The notes beneath the pieces were generated by a model, which made no database searches, was not told the origin of the DNA, and saw only the letters and a program-made list of their open reading frames with translations. From Sellimonas caecigallum (GTDB taxonomy: Bacteria > Bacillota > Clostridia > Lachnospirales > Lachnospiraceae): DNA of 64,000 nt. Where the stretch lies: positions 1 to 64,000 of the forward strand of contig NZ_VIRV01000001.1 of NCBI RefSeq assembly GCF_019754295.1, in the 5' to 3' direction. Shown one piece after another: positions 17,479 through 26,668 of this stretch. Each line of letters starts with the position of its first letter. Position 1 is the stretch's first letter. The translations under genes were made by a program, and so were the position numbers.

Positions 17479-17754
17479 ATGAAAGTAATTATTTACAGTT
17501 CTGATATCTGTCCTGATTGTGTAGAAACAAAAGACCGAATCGCGAAGGCAAACATGGATGATCTTCGCTGTCTGTTTATCGATATCACAGAAAACACCGG
17601 AAATCTGAAACGGTTTCTGAAGCTGCGGGATACCCTCGACCTCTTCGATACTGTACGAAGGGATCACATTATCGGTATTCCCCTCTTTCAGTTTGAAGAC
17701 GGAACTTATCTTCTGGACAAAGAGGAAGCATTTCGGAAAATGGGAATCATCTGA
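17479..17754 (+). CDS. Glutaredoxin-like protein
   Basis: 91 residues from ATG 17479, with AAAAGGAGTG upstream. The frame opens earlier but has no ribosome site. The CPDC motif at residues 11-14, following a beta strand MKVIIYSS, marks a thioredoxin-fold redox protein; the rest is consistent with a small glutaredoxin (IIGIPLFQFEDG supplies the cis-Pro). The disulphide partner is unknown. Its stop overlaps the convergent YoaK gene by eight bases. Confidence 0.8.
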   Translation: MKVIIYSSDICPDCVETKDRIAKANMDDLRCLFIDITENTGNLKRFLKLRDTLDLFDTVRRDHIIGIPLFQFEDGTYLLDKEEAFRKMGII

Positions 17755-18460
17755 TTCCTATTTCTCCTGCTTCCGCTTCCCTCTCTTTTGATCCGCTGAA
17801 AATACCATCTCCTGCTGCCACGAGAACACCTCCAAAAACAAGTGGTACTACACAAAACCAACTGGCATGAATACCGTAATGAAGCCACAGCAGGTAAGAC
17901 ACAGCAACCCCGGCATGAAAACTCAAGATCGTCCCTCCGAAAAACAGTGCTTTTTCCGCCTTTTTCTCTCTTCCTTCCTCATCGTGTGCACTCATCAAAT
18001 AATCTGTTGCGGAAATAACCGTCTGCTTGAGATTGTTCGTGGAAAATATCGTAGAACTCACATAGCCGTTTGCCCCCTTAAACACACACCACTGAAATGC
18101 TGTGGCAAAAAACACAGGATACAGCGCAATGATCGGATTTGTCGTTCCAGGCACAAAGCCGACCGCCGTAACTGCCGTCAGGTCAAACACAATAGCAGGA
18201 TACTTCAAATTCCAGCTTGTTGTCTTCTCGAGCACGACCGACAAAATCATCGCCCCCACATAGATAAGCAGGGCGCAAATACGGATCATAATTTCTTTTG
18301 GATTTCTTCCAAGGATATCACAAACAAGCTCGATCAGGTTTGCTGTCTGCGCGGATCCAAACACTTCCATCCTGCTTAAAATCGCATAGGCACCTATAAA
18401 TCCTCCGCAGCATGCCATAATATAGTGAACAGCGACATCGCATTTCTTCTCTCTCAACAC
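17747..18460 (-). CDS. YoaK-family (DUF1275) membrane protein
   Basis: 237 residues with about six membrane helices, matching DUF1275 through the MACCGGFIGAYAILSR opening and the GSAQTANLIELV segment. The start is GTG 18460, with AAGGAGGAG eight bases upstream. Members are uncharacterised integral membrane proteins; the function is unknown. The gene stands alone on the leftward strand, end to end with the glutaredoxin-like gene. Confidence 0.85.
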   Translation of the reverse strand: MLREKKCDVAVHYIMACCGGFIGAYAILSRMEVFGSAQTANLIELVCDILGRNPKEIMIRICALLIYVGAMILSVVLEKTTSWNLKYPAIVFDLTAVTAVGFVPGTTNPIIALYPVFFATAFQWCVFKGANGYVSSTIFSTNNLKQTVISATDYLMSAHDEEGREKKAEKALFFGGTILSFHAGVAVSYLLWLHYGIHASWFCVVPLVFGGVLVAAGDGIFSGSKEREAEAGEIGIR

Positions 18461-18536
18461 TGAAAACTCCTCCTTGACTGTTCTATATTATAGCACGTTC
18501 TTTTTGTTTTTCAATGGCACGACAAAAATATATAAA

Positions 18537-18578
18537 GGCGGAAAAGAAACACTCCCATATTGCTGCTTCTTTTCCGCC
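18537..18578 (-). terminator. Terminator of the Spo0A-C domain gene
   Basis: Twelve-base stem GGCGGAAAAGAA/TTCTTTTCCGCC, followed on the leftward strand by TATATATTTTT. It lies 35 bases past the stop at 18613. Confidence 0.85.
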
Positions 18579-18612
18579 CTTCCGGTATCACATTATCCTT
18601 TTTTATCATTTG

Positions 18613-18945
18613 TTAACGCTCGTTATGATTTGTAATATAGAAAGCAAGCATATCAATGAATTCTGCATTTGTCGGTATTTTCTCCACCTTGCATCCTGCA
18701 ATCCTGCTAAAACCCTCTTCCCCGCTTTGTCTCCAGCATACCTCTATGGCTGTTCGGATATTTCTTTCCACACTCTGCGGTGTCGTGTGCATTTCCTTTG
18801 CCACTTCAGGATAAATATTTTTCGTCACATTCAGCAGCAAGTCGTCATTTTCCAGTGCTATCATGATTGCTTTTGCCAGTTGATGATACCCTTGATATTT
18901 AGAAGTTAGTCCCAAACCTCTCAGTGTTTCATAGACTATCTGCAT
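18613..18945 (-). CDS. Stand-alone Spo0A C-terminal effector-like domain
   Basis: 110 residues, all matching the DNA-binding domain of the sporulation master regulator Spo0A. The TTPQSVERNIRTAIEVCW segment corresponds to its recognition helix region, and MHTTPQSVERNIR is typical. No receiver domain precedes it, and GGGAGGAGG before the ATG shows the short form is the intended product. It may compete for or modulate Spo0A boxes, or control a private target; this is inferred. It is monocistronic with its own terminator. Confidence 0.85.
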   Translation of the reverse strand: MQIVYETLRGLGLTSKYQGYHQLAKAIMIALENDDLLLNVTKNIYPEVAKEMHTTPQSVERNIRTAIEVCWRQSGEEGFSRIAGCKVEKIPTNAEFIDMLAFYITNHNER

Positions 18946-19046
18946 GCTTTCCTCCTCCCAACCTCCATACTATCATACAGAGTTTAGCCGGAAATATTTG
19001 GAAAAACTACAGTTATCGACAAAATGTAGCATCGCTCTTTTCTATA

Positions 19047-20222
19047 TTATTTTTCATCACTTTTCATGTCCTTCAGCACATCATTTAAATCTACTGTAAC
19101 GATACGGTCCACGCAGTTTACCGGGATTCCTCTGTAAGCATATGCCCCGGATTCAAAGAGCAGATAGAGACGTCCTCCTTGTACACAGATCTGTTCCAGT
19201 CTATTTGGAAGATCGTAACTTTTCAGCTCTTCTTTCTTTTTCAGCGAATACTTTTCCTCATCAACCGGAGCTCTCTCATAGATCCGCAGTTTAGAATCCG
19301 CATATCCATATGACTGGGATAAAAACAGATAATTTCCAAACACTTCCAGTCCCTGGATCTGAGGAAGGATATCTGCCCATTCCTGATCCAGGGCAACACG
19401 ACTTAAAGACTCTCGTTCCTCATGAAGTTCTTCATACACTTCCCCCTGATTCTCATTGACGATCGAATCGACGGAGTACTTATTGATAATACTATCCCCA
19501 GACATGGAAAAATATCCCGCGTACAGGCTCCCTCCTCTAAAAGCCATAAATGAATTCCTCGTAAGTCCTTCCATTGGATAAGTTCCAAGAAACGGAAGGG
19601 GACGTTTGGACTTCTCATACTGATAGTTTTCCAGAGCTGGGATAGTATAAAGACTGACCGCTGCATTTCCATCTTGTCTGTCCGTTACCCACAAAAGTTT
19701 GTGAATATTATCATAGGCGATACTTCCCGCATGCGTGCGATTTGGCATGATAATCTCCTTTATGTATTTTCCACTTTCCTTATCAATCATGAAAAGAACA
19801 GAATTATGACGCTTTGTGTGACAGTATGCACTGACAAAAATATACTTGTCCGTCACATCAATTCCCTGGGGTGTCATGGATGTACACATATCCGACTGTT
19901 TCGTATTATAGTCGATGGTCTTTGTTGCCTTCAGCCCTGGTATGACATACGTGCCAAAATTCTTCTCGTTTTCCAGATGGCGAATCACTTCTTCATCGAA
20001 GAGATCCGGATAGTTGGAAAGAATCCATTTGATTTCATCTGCACTGTGCACAGCTGCTCCCGTATTTGTCTCCGTGTATCTTGTTCTCGGCTCATTGATT
20101 CCTCGATAAATCAAAATATAAAATGCAAACAGAATTGCCACGGCAATCCAAAATAAAAGGATATATATCCATATCCTGACAGTTTTTCTTTTTTTCACAG
20201 CTCTCACTTCTTTTTTATTCAT
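19047..20222 (-). CDS. Membrane-anchored beta-propeller-like protein, unknown function
   Basis: About 391 residues. An N-terminal basic stretch and one membrane helix (WIYILLFWIAVAILFAFYIL) anchor an external domain. That domain has repeated beta-rich units such as YIFVSAYCHTKRHNSVLFMI and KLLWVTDRQDGNAAVSLYTI, which resemble blades of a propeller. The start is uncertain: ATG 20222 or GTG 20228, both with weak ribosome sites. I do not recognise a named family. It stands downstream of the ABC transporter operon but is separated from it by a terminator read in the same direction. Confidence 0.6.
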   Translation of the reverse strand: MNKKEVRAVKKRKTVRIWIYILLFWIAVAILFAFYILIYRGINEPRTRYTETNTGAAVHSADEIKWILSNYPDLFDEEVIRHLENEKNFGTYVIPGLKATKTIDYNTKQSDMCTSMTPQGIDVTDKYIFVSAYCHTKRHNSVLFMIDKESGKYIKEIIMPNRTHAGSIAYDNIHKLLWVTDRQDGNAAVSLYTIPALENYQYEKSKRPLPFLGTYPMEGLTRNSFMAFRGGSLYAGYFSMSGDSIINKYSVDSIVNENQGEVYEELHEERESLSRVALDQEWADILPQIQGLEVFGNYLFLSQSYGYADSKLRIYERAPVDEEKYSLKKKEELKSYDLPNRLEQICVQGGRLYLLFESGAYAYRGIPVNCVDRIVTVDLNDVLKDMKSDEK

Positions 20223-20267
20223 TGCCACATTTCTTTTTATTATAAATCTTTACGAAGAAAAGGGCAA

Positions 20268-20294
20268 GACGGCCCGGGAAATCCCGTGGCCGTC
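20268..20294 (-). terminator. Terminator after the ABC transporter permease gene
   Basis: GACGGCC-CGGG pairs with CCCG-GGCCGTC, with one bulged T and an AAAT loop. The leftward strand continues TTGCCCTTTTCT. It closes the GntR-ABC operon. Confidence 0.75.
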
Positions 20295-20306
20295 CAAAAG
20301 GCTGTC

Positions 20307-21059
20307 CTATATACTCAGTTTTCTGTCCGCAATCCAACCGGAAGCAAAAAAGAGAATCATACATACAAGAATGTAAAATGCGTAGTCGAAAAATGAAATC
20401 TGTGACAAGATGCCCTGTGCTGTAACATTTCTAAGATTTATCAAAAATATATGGATCCGTTCGGTTACTCCGCTGATCACAAAAAACAATACGACGGAGA
20501 TAAGCCCGGCAAACTTACTCTTTAACAATACGGTCCTGGACAGCGTGACTGCCAGAAAACCAGTCATGATGACCGTCGCCCATACGATGAACAAAAGCAG
20601 CAATGCCTGCAGAAGAGGTATCCAGTTAAACTCCGGTGTTCTCCCAATGAATTCCCAAATTGCACGCATCAGCTCTCCGATACTTGTCTCATAGACTGCG
20701 ATGACAGAGAAGCAGGCCGCCATACCGATAAGAAACGCAACAGCTGCGAAAAACATCTGAAGTATTGCTGAAATAAATTTTGCCCCGAGAATTTCCCATG
20801 TGGAATGCGGTACCATAAAGAGCATATAACTTTGCTTCGTCCGCAAATCTCTGTTGTAAACAATCAGGCTCTCGATCCCGAGATAAAATACGGAAAACAT
20901 ACCAGCAATAGAAATAATCAAGACACCAAATCCTATCACAACATCACTTTCAGATATACTGCCTCCGATCATCAGGATAATCGATATGATCAGGCTGGCA
21001 AGAATAAGCAGCCTCGATGTTCTCTGTTTTCTCCATTCATATTTGATCAAATTTCCCAT
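20307..21059 (-). CDS. ABC-2 type transporter permease
   Basis: 250 residues with about six membrane helices and an N-terminal amphipathic MGNLIKYEWRKQRTSRL, typical of ABC-2 permeases. It forms the membrane part of an exporter with the ATPase encoded 14 bases upstream. Together with the GntR/YtrA regulator this resembles the ytr-type operons of Firmicutes that respond to cell-wall-active compounds; the substrate here is unknown. GGAAGGAGAG precedes the ATG. Confidence 0.85.
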   Translation of the reverse strand: MGNLIKYEWRKQRTSRLLILASLIISIILMIGGSISESDVVIGFGVLIISIAGMFSVFYLGIESLIVYNRDLRTKQSYMLFMVPHSTWEILGAKFISAILQMFFAAVAFLIGMAACFSVIAVYETSIGELMRAIWEFIGRTPEFNWIPLLQALLLLFIVWATVIMTGFLAVTLSRTVLLKSKFAGLISVVLFFVISGVTERIHIFLINLRNVTAQGILSQISFFDYAFYILVCMILFFASGWIADRKLSI

Positions 21060-21073
21060 AATGCTCTCCTTCC

Positions 21074-21760
21074 CTACATCAATTCCCGATACAGGTCAGC
21101 AATCGATTTCCCTTCCTGCATCCGGAGTGTCTCTGTGTCAAACTCTCTCAGGATTTTCCCATCTTTCATAAACACCGCATTGTCAATAAAACTTTCCACT
21201 TCCTCGATCAGATGGGTAGAAATTACGATAACATTTTTTGCACTGACTGTCATAAGAATGACGTCAACGATCTCTTCCCTGGCTTTAAGATCGATTCCGT
21301 TTAACGGTTCATCCAGAAGATAAAGCATTGCTTTTCTCGACATGGTGGCAATAACCTTGAGCTTTGCCATCATTCCCGTAGAAAGATCCCGCACTTTCAT
21401 GTCCATGTCAAGTCCTACTTTCCGGACAAGTTCCTCATATTTTTCTTCGTCAAATCCTTCAAAGAAATCTTTGTAATATTTCCCTACAGAAGCCACCTTC
21501 ATAAAATCATAGAAAAATGCTTCCGTTGGCATATATGCGATCTCACTTTTCGCCCGGTATGTCCATGGGGCTCCATCAAAAATGACTTCTCCCTTAGCTG
21601 GCTTAACAAATCCTGTCATCATCTTCATCCATGTCGTCTTACCGCATCCGTTTGGTCCAAGAAGCCCGTATATATTTCCTCCGCGGAGCTTCAGAGTCAC
21701 ATCTGACACAACTTGTTTTCCTCTGTATACTTTTGTAAGATTTCTGCTTTCTGCGATCAT
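21074..21760 (-). CDS. ABC transporter ATP-binding protein
   Basis: 228 residues. Walker A GPNGCGKTT is near residue 37, the ABC signature is the variant LSTGM near residue 125, and Walker B LYLLDEP follows. It powers the ABC-2 permease encoded next. Its start overlaps the GntR stop codon by four bases (ATGA), and GAGGAGG lies upstream, so all three genes form one tightly coupled operon. Confidence 0.93.
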   Translation of the reverse strand: MIAESRNLTKVYRGKQVVSDVTLKLRGGNIYGLLGPNGCGKTTWMKMMTGFVKPAKGEVIFDGAPWTYRAKSEIAYMPTEAFFYDFMKVASVGKYYKDFFEGFDEEKYEELVRKVGLDMDMKVRDLSTGMMAKLKVIATMSRKAMLYLLDEPLNGIDLKAREEIVDVILMTVSAKNVIVISTHLIEEVESFIDNAVFMKDGKILREFDTETLRMQEGKSIADLYRELM

Positions 21761-22122
21761 TTTTCTGGCTCCTCCTCATACTCTTTTATCTCGGAAATAA
21801 TCTCCGTCTTGTCAAATCCCAGATCTTTCATCTCTTTCATAAATCCCTTCAAAAGATCTTCCGCCATCTCTTTTCTCACTGTTTTCTGCATCGTCTCATC
21901 CTCCGTCACAAATGTTCCAAGTCCTCTTTTTGTAAAACAATACCCTGCCATCTCCATCTCTTTATAGATCCGCGCCGCTGTGTTTGGGTTGACTTTGTAC
22001 TGGACGGCAAGCTCTCTGTTGGACGGCAGCTTCTCTCCTGGCAAAAGTTCTTTTTGCACGATCTTCTTTTTAATATCTCTTATTACCTGCATGTATATCG
22101 GCATACCACTGTCAAATTCCAT
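21757..22122 (-). CDS. GntR-family regulator, YtrA type
   Basis: 121 residues. The winged helix covers residues 1-75 (PIYMQVIRDIKKKI, LPSNRELAVQYKVNPNTAAR), followed by only a short helical tail, which defines the YtrA subfamily. Such regulators repress the ABC transporter genes they are cotranscribed with. GAGGAGG precedes the ATG. An almost perfect 30-base palindrome overlaps the promoter just upstream and is the probable autoregulatory operator. Confidence 0.9.
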   Translation of the reverse strand: MEFDSGMPIYMQVIRDIKKKIVQKELLPGEKLPSNRELAVQYKVNPNTAARIYKEMEMAGYCFTKRGLGTFVTEDETMQKTVRKEMAEDLLKGFMKEMKDLGFDKTEIISEIKEYEEEPEK

Positions 22123-22137
22123 GTGATCCTCCTCTCT

Positions 22138-22184
22138 ACTAGTGAACTAGTTAAATAGTACACTAGTTTTTTAATATTGTCAAT
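22138..22184 (-). promoter_or_regulatory. Promoter and palindromic operator of the GntR-ABC operon
   Basis: On the leftward strand TTGACA (22179-22184) and TACTAT (22155-22160) are 18 bases apart. A 30-base palindrome at 22138-22167, 26 of 30 positions symmetric, covers the -10 box with arms ACTAGTGTACTA and TAGTTCACTAGT. A bound repressor would block polymerase, so this is the likely GntR binding site. Confidence 0.75.
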
Positions 22185-22197
22185 AACAAGAGCAAAA

Positions 22198-22242
22198 AAA
22201 TTTCAGGCAAATATCTTTTTTCAAGATACACGCCTGAAATTT
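22198..22242 (-). terminator. Terminator of the second MATE gene
   Basis: Outer stem AAATTTCAGGC/GCCTGAAATTT with an inner ATCTT/AAGAT stem. It is followed on the leftward strand by TTTTTTTGCT. It lies just past the MATE stop codon and before the GntR promoter. Confidence 0.88.
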
Positions 22243-22256
22243 AATAAAAAATAATA

Positions 22257-23597
22257 TTATGAAAAACTGTGCAGCCAGTCTGCTTTTTTGTAATATATGA
22301 GAAATGCGACAGAACTCAATGTCCATGTCAGCGGATATACCCAGTATACGATGGCAATGGACGAAATGAACATACCTGCTCCTGTCAGAAATGCCACACG
22401 TACCACACACCAGAAAATCATCATGATAACCATCGGCACCACTGCCTTCCCCGCTCCTCGCAGTATGGCTGCCACGGAGTGAGAAAATGCCAGTAGGAAG
22501 TAAAAAAGCGCCGCTGTCCTTGCTCTCTCCACCCCAAACCGGATCACTTCCGGCGTACTGTCAAAGGCTGCCGTGAATACCGGCGCAAAAATGAAGATCA
22601 CAATCCCAATGACTTCCGCTATTCCCATAGCGCAGAACATCCCAAATTTTGCTCCTTTTTTTGCACGGTCATAATCTTTCGCTCCCAGATTCTGTCCTAC
22701 AAATGTCGTAAGGGCAAGGGTAAAGCTTGTGATCGGCAGGAATCCGAATCCTTCAATCTTAGAGTAAGCCCCACATCCTGCCATAGCCATCTCTCCAAAA
22801 GAATTGATATTGGATTGTACCACTACATTTGCAATGGCGATAATGGAATTCTGAAATCCGGAGGGCAAACCAAACCGGATGATCTGCCCTAACATCTCCC
22901 GATCAAATCTTACCCGCCTCCATTGAAGTTTATATTCTTCTTTCGATCGCATCAGCTGTGTCATGCATAAAAATGCGCTCACAAACTGAGAAATTGCCGT
23001 CGCGAAGGCCGCCGAACCAACTCCCATATCAAATCCGGCAATAAATACGAGATCCAGCACTACATTGATGACAGAAGAAAGGATCAGATAATAAAGCGGG
23101 TGCTTGCTGTCACCTACCGCCTGCAGAATGCCCACAAAAATATTGTACATGACAAAACCCGTAGATCCCATAAAGTACACACGAAAGTAAGACACAGATT
23201 CTGGGAGGACATCTTCCGGGGTCTTCATCCAGATCAGAATCTGTGGTGCAAAAAATACGCCCACAATCGTCAGCACGGCACTTGCCACAAGCCCGAAGGC
23301 AACGGTCGTATGAACCGCCTGCTCCACACTTACTTCATCCCGCGCTCCGTAATATCTTGCTATCACGACTCCGGCACCGATAGCAATTCCGTTAAAAAAA
23401 CCGATCATCAGATAGATCAGATTCCCAGAAGAACTAACCGCAGCCAGCGCATTGCTTCCAAGAAAATTTCCGACGATAAGCGAGTCCGCCGTATTGTACA
23501 TTTGCTGAAATAGATTGCCCAGGAAAATCGGTATGGCAAAAAAAATGATCTTCTTCCATATTGGGCCTTCTGTCATTAGTGTCTTGGATGTCTCCAT
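22257..23597 (-). CDS. MATE-family efflux protein
   Basis: 446 residues, about 12 membrane helices. YNTADSLIVGNFLGSNALAA and LTTFVGQNLGAKDYDRAKKG are typical MATE sequences. It is paralogous to the exporter at 11825-13174 but is not adjacent to a metabolic operon. AAGGGGGAAG precedes the ATG. It is probably monocistronic, with its own terminator. The substrate is unknown. Confidence 0.92.
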   Translation of the reverse strand: METSKTLMTEGPIWKKIIFFAIPIFLGNLFQQMYNTADSLIVGNFLGSNALAAVSSSGNLIYLMIGFFNGIAIGAGVVIARYYGARDEVSVEQAVHTTVAFGLVASAVLTIVGVFFAPQILIWMKTPEDVLPESVSYFRVYFMGSTGFVMYNIFVGILQAVGDSKHPLYYLILSSVINVVLDLVFIAGFDMGVGSAAFATAISQFVSAFLCMTQLMRSKEEYKLQWRRVRFDREMLGQIIRFGLPSGFQNSIIAIANVVVQSNINSFGEMAMAGCGAYSKIEGFGFLPITSFTLALTTFVGQNLGAKDYDRAKKGAKFGMFCAMGIAEVIGIVIFIFAPVFTAAFDSTPEVIRFGVERARTAALFYFLLAFSHSVAAILRGAGKAVVPMVIMMIFWCVVRVAFLTGAGMFISSIAIVYWVYPLTWTLSSVAFLIYYKKADWLHSFS

Positions 23598-23693
23598 TTT
23601 TTCTTCCCCCTTAATCCTCTGTTTGTCTTTTTTATTATAACATAGATTTTTGACATAATCTTCCTATTTTCTGAAATCTTTTCGCTTTTGTGT

Positions 23694-24941
23694 CTATTTT
23701 GTCCGATAGTGATATTCCGGCAATGTCTCCATATTGTTTTCCAGTATACGATTACTCAGATACTTGATCATCTCCCCTTCTTGTCTTACCATCATTTCAT
23801 GGCGGATAAGGCGGTCACTTCCAAGGCTTTTGCATACCGCATCTACTGTAAGCACAATCGTTCCGTATTTCCCTCCCCTCATCCCGATCACTTCCGGCAA
23901 AGAAAGCCCGAGCGCACCGGAGTCATTGCTTCTATAATCCTGTTCGTTCCAGGCATAACGCTGCGTTGCTGCATCAAAAACTGCAAACCTTTGAAGATCC
24001 TCCTCTGATACTGGCAGATATTCTTTCATGACTGCCTCAAACTCCTCTTTTGGCATGCCATCGGCATATTTATCCACAGGAAACGTCTCTTGGTATTTTA
24101 TTTCATAAAACGATTCGAACAAAGCGTTGTAATCAATCTTGTCCTTATGTTCACTATCCCAGTCCGACCACAAAAGATTACTGCTCTGATATCCGATAGG
24201 GAAAAGATATTTCTCAGAAATCTCTCGATTTCTCTCCTCCAGCGGTTTTACTCTAATGGCGTCATGCCCGTCAATAACCTCCGTTACGTCAGGAGGCTGC
24301 GGGACACAGTATTCAAAAAGAAACCACCCCTTCTCCGTATAGGTAAACCATTCCATCCTTGTGAGAGTCGAGTCGGAAACAGCTATATCATCGTCTTCTC
24401 CCCATGAGAATCCGGTGTTGAGCACATACATGTCTTTCCCGTCATAAATATATTCACTTCTCCCGATATCTCCATTTTCCCGCAATTCGTATATCGTGAC
24501 CCGGTCCTTTTTCCCCTGCGCTGCCTGTCCTAGAAACACATCCATTTTTTCATAATGATGCATCACTTCGTATGCAGTTCCCTCAACAACAATATTCCCA
24601 TCCTTTTCTAACTGTTCTGCCATTTGCTGAATAGCTACATCCGGTAAAACTCCGGTTTCTGCTGCTCCACGGAAAGCCTGATAGGTCTCTTTTATATCCA
24701 TCATCTTTTCTTTTCCGTCTTTTACAGCTTTTTCTTCTGCTTTTTCATCTACCGGCAGGTCGTAACCTTTTTCCTGATTCGCATCATTTCCTGCTTCTTC
24801 TGTAGTATCTGTCTTCTTTACAGAATCTTCTCTGTCTTTTTCGCCCAGGTTCTGCCATATCATGCACCCTGCAAAAAGCACAAGAATAAGCAGTATGATC
24901 CAGATACCATACTTTTTTATTACCCATCTTATATCATCCAT
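23694..24941 (-). CDS. Membrane-anchored extracytoplasmic protein, unknown function
   Basis: 415 residues. An N-terminal membrane segment (YGIWIILLILVLFAGCMIW) could be a signal anchor or, with LFAGC, an atypical lipobox. An acidic low-complexity linker (residues about 35-75) leads to a beta-rich outer domain. It may belong to the DUF6070 group of Lachnospiraceae surface proteins; I am not certain. AAGAAGGGGC precedes the ATG. No catalytic motif is visible and no operon partner is evident. Confidence 0.6.
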   Translation of the reverse strand: MDDIRWVIKKYGIWIILLILVLFAGCMIWQNLGEKDREDSVKKTDTTEEAGNDANQEKGYDLPVDEKAEEKAVKDGKEKMMDIKETYQAFRGAAETGVLPDVAIQQMAEQLEKDGNIVVEGTAYEVMHHYEKMDVFLGQAAQGKKDRVTIYELRENGDIGRSEYIYDGKDMYVLNTGFSWGEDDDIAVSDSTLTRMEWFTYTEKGWFLFEYCVPQPPDVTEVIDGHDAIRVKPLEERNREISEKYLFPIGYQSSNLLWSDWDSEHKDKIDYNALFESFYEIKYQETFPVDKYADGMPKEEFEAVMKEYLPVSEEDLQRFAVFDAATQRYAWNEQDYRSNDSGALGLSLPEVIGMRGGKYGTIVLTVDAVCKSLGSDRLIRHEMMVRQEGEMIKYLSNRILENNMETLPEYHYRTK

Positions 24942-25070
24942 TTATTGCCCCTTCTTTAAATCTTATTTGCCCTTTTAAATCCTATATCCCTAATATTTAA
25001 AAGTCAAGTGAATTCTTCTGCTTGCTGATGTATAATGAAATAGAAAAATGAAAAAGAGAAGGTGCACGAA

Positions 25071-25571
25071 ATGTCTATCGAAAATGTAAAACAATATCTG
25101 AAACGTGTCGGTATGGAGCAAAGAATCATGGAGCTTGCCCAGTCCAGCGCCACAGTAGAAGAAGCGGCAAGCGCGATCGGCTGTCGGCCGTGCCAGATCG
25201 CCAAAACACTATCATTCTTAGCAGCGGAAAATCCTATCTTGATCGTCACGGCAGGAGACGCCAAAGTGGATAATAAAAAATATAAAAATATATTCCATGA
25301 AAAAGCAAAGATGATTCCCGCAGACCAGGTGGAAACTTATATCGGACACGCTCCTGGCGGAGTTTGCCCATTTGCGGTCCATCCCGGCGTTACCGTATAT
25401 CTTGATCAGTCTCTCAGACGTTTTGAAAAAGTATACCCGGCGGCCGGCAACGGTCACAGTGCCGTAAGCCTGTCTTTGGAGGAACTGGAAACTTACTCCT
25501 GCTCTGCCGGCTGGATTGATGTGTGCAGGGGATGGTGTCTCGAGTCTGATACCAAAAACGATAACGTATAA
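25071..25571 (+). CDS. YbaK/EbsC family aminoacyl-tRNA deacylase
   Basis: 166 residues from ATG 25071, preceded by GAGAAGG; a GTG three codons upstream overlaps that site. The fold is shown by CRPCQIAKTLSFLA, the catalytic-region Lys in DAKVDNKKYK, and GHAPGGVCPFAV, the family's glycine loop. Members remove wrongly attached amino acids from tRNA, chiefly Cys from tRNA-Pro. The gene is alone on the + strand. Confidence 0.88.
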   Translation: MSIENVKQYLKRVGMEQRIMELAQSSATVEEAASAIGCRPCQIAKTLSFLAAENPILIVTAGDAKVDNKKYKNIFHEKAKMIPADQVETYIGHAPGGVCPFAVHPGVTVYLDQSLRRFEKVYPAAGNGHSAVSLSLEELETYSCSAGWIDVCRGWCLESDTKNDNV

Positions 25572-25650
25572 GTAAAAATCTGTTGACACTATCAAATTTA
25601 ATAGCCATCTTCCCGTCTGGGGGGAATGGTTATGTATAAAATAGGCATGA

Positions 25651-25694
25651 AAAAAGCCGGATGGTTTTCAGTCATTGATAACCATCCGGCTTTT
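25651..25694 (-). terminator. Terminator of the rpsB-tsf operon
   Basis: Stem AAAAGCCGGATGGTT/AACCATCCGGCTTTT with a 13-base loop. T runs occur on both strands. It lies 19 bases past the tsf stop and could also stop rightward transcription from the YbaK gene. Confidence 0.9.
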
Positions 25695-25712
25695 ACCTTT
25701 TAAGTTATGAGA

Positions 25713-26633
25713 TTACATTCCTGCCTGAGCTGCAACTTCTGCTGCGAAATCGTCCACTTTCTTTTCGATTCCTTCGCCTGTTTCAAAACGTACAAATTTT
25801 TTCACTTTGACATTTGCACCATTTTCTTTTGCAACTTTTTCTACGTATTTAGCAACTGTAAGGTCGCTGTCCTGTACGTATACCTGATCTAACAGACAGT
25901 ATTCTTTTAATTCTTTGTTCAGACGTCCGATGATCATCTTTTCGATGATATTGTCCGGTTTGTTCGGGTTTTCTTTCTTAGCCTGAGCAAGTAAGATTTC
26001 TTTTTCGTGATCCATAAATTCCTGAGAAACTTCATCACGGGAAACATACTTCGGAGACATAGCTGCAACCTGCATTGCCACGTTCTTTAAGCATGCTCTG
26101 ATTTCATCGTTCACAACATCAGCTTCAGCTTCTACAAGAACACCGATTCTTCCGCCGCCGTGGATATATGCTACTACACATCCTTCAGATTCGATCTTTT
26201 CAAATCTTCTGATGCTTAACTTTTCTCCGATAACAGCGATTTTTTCTGTCAGTGCATCCTGTACTGTCTTGGATGTATCTGCCTTCCATGCTTCAGCCAT
26301 GAAACCATCCATGTCTGTTGCCTTTGTATCGATTGCCTGTTCAACAACAGCGTCAACAAAGCTCTGGAATTCAGCATTTTTAGCAACAAAGTCTGTTTCA
26401 GAGTTTACTTCCACGATTGCTGCTACTTTGTCTTCTTTTACAGATGCTTTTACAAGACCTTCTGCTGCGATTCTTCCAGCTTTTTTCTCAGCTTTTGCCT
26501 GGCCGTTCTTTCTTAAGTATTCAACGGCTTCATCCATATTTCCGTTTGTTTCATTAAGAGCTTTTTTGCAGTCCATCATTCCTGCGCCTGTCATTTCTCT
26601 TAATTCTTTTACCATGCTTGCTGTAACTGCCAT
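25713..26633 (-). CDS. tsf: Translation elongation factor Ts
   Basis: 306 residues. It recharges EF-Tu by GDP release. The N-terminal UBA-like domain reads VKELREMTGAGMMDCKKAL, followed by SETDFVAKN, both diagnostic of EF-Ts. CAGGAGG precedes the ATG. It follows rpsB by 35 bases in the conserved rpsB-tsf order and shares its terminator. Confidence 0.98.
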   Translation of the reverse strand: MAVTASMVKELREMTGAGMMDCKKALNETNGNMDEAVEYLRKNGQAKAEKKAGRIAAEGLVKASVKEDKVAAIVEVNSETDFVAKNAEFQSFVDAVVEQAIDTKATDMDGFMAEAWKADTSKTVQDALTEKIAVIGEKLSIRRFEKIESEGCVVAYIHGGGRIGVLVEAEADVVNDEIRACLKNVAMQVAAMSPKYVSRDEVSQEFMDHEKEILLAQAKKENPNKPDNIIEKMIIGRLNKELKEYCLLDQVYVQDSDLTVAKYVEKVAKENGANVKVKKFVRFETGEGIEKKVDDFAAEVAAQAGM

Positions 26634-26668
26634 TTTGTTTTCCTCCTGAAATTGTCTTTCGAAATGGA

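Noticed and set aside
25599-25633. Hairpin after the YbaK gene as its terminator
   Set aside because: The stem is imperfect and no T run follows; the tsf terminator just downstream is the likelier stop.
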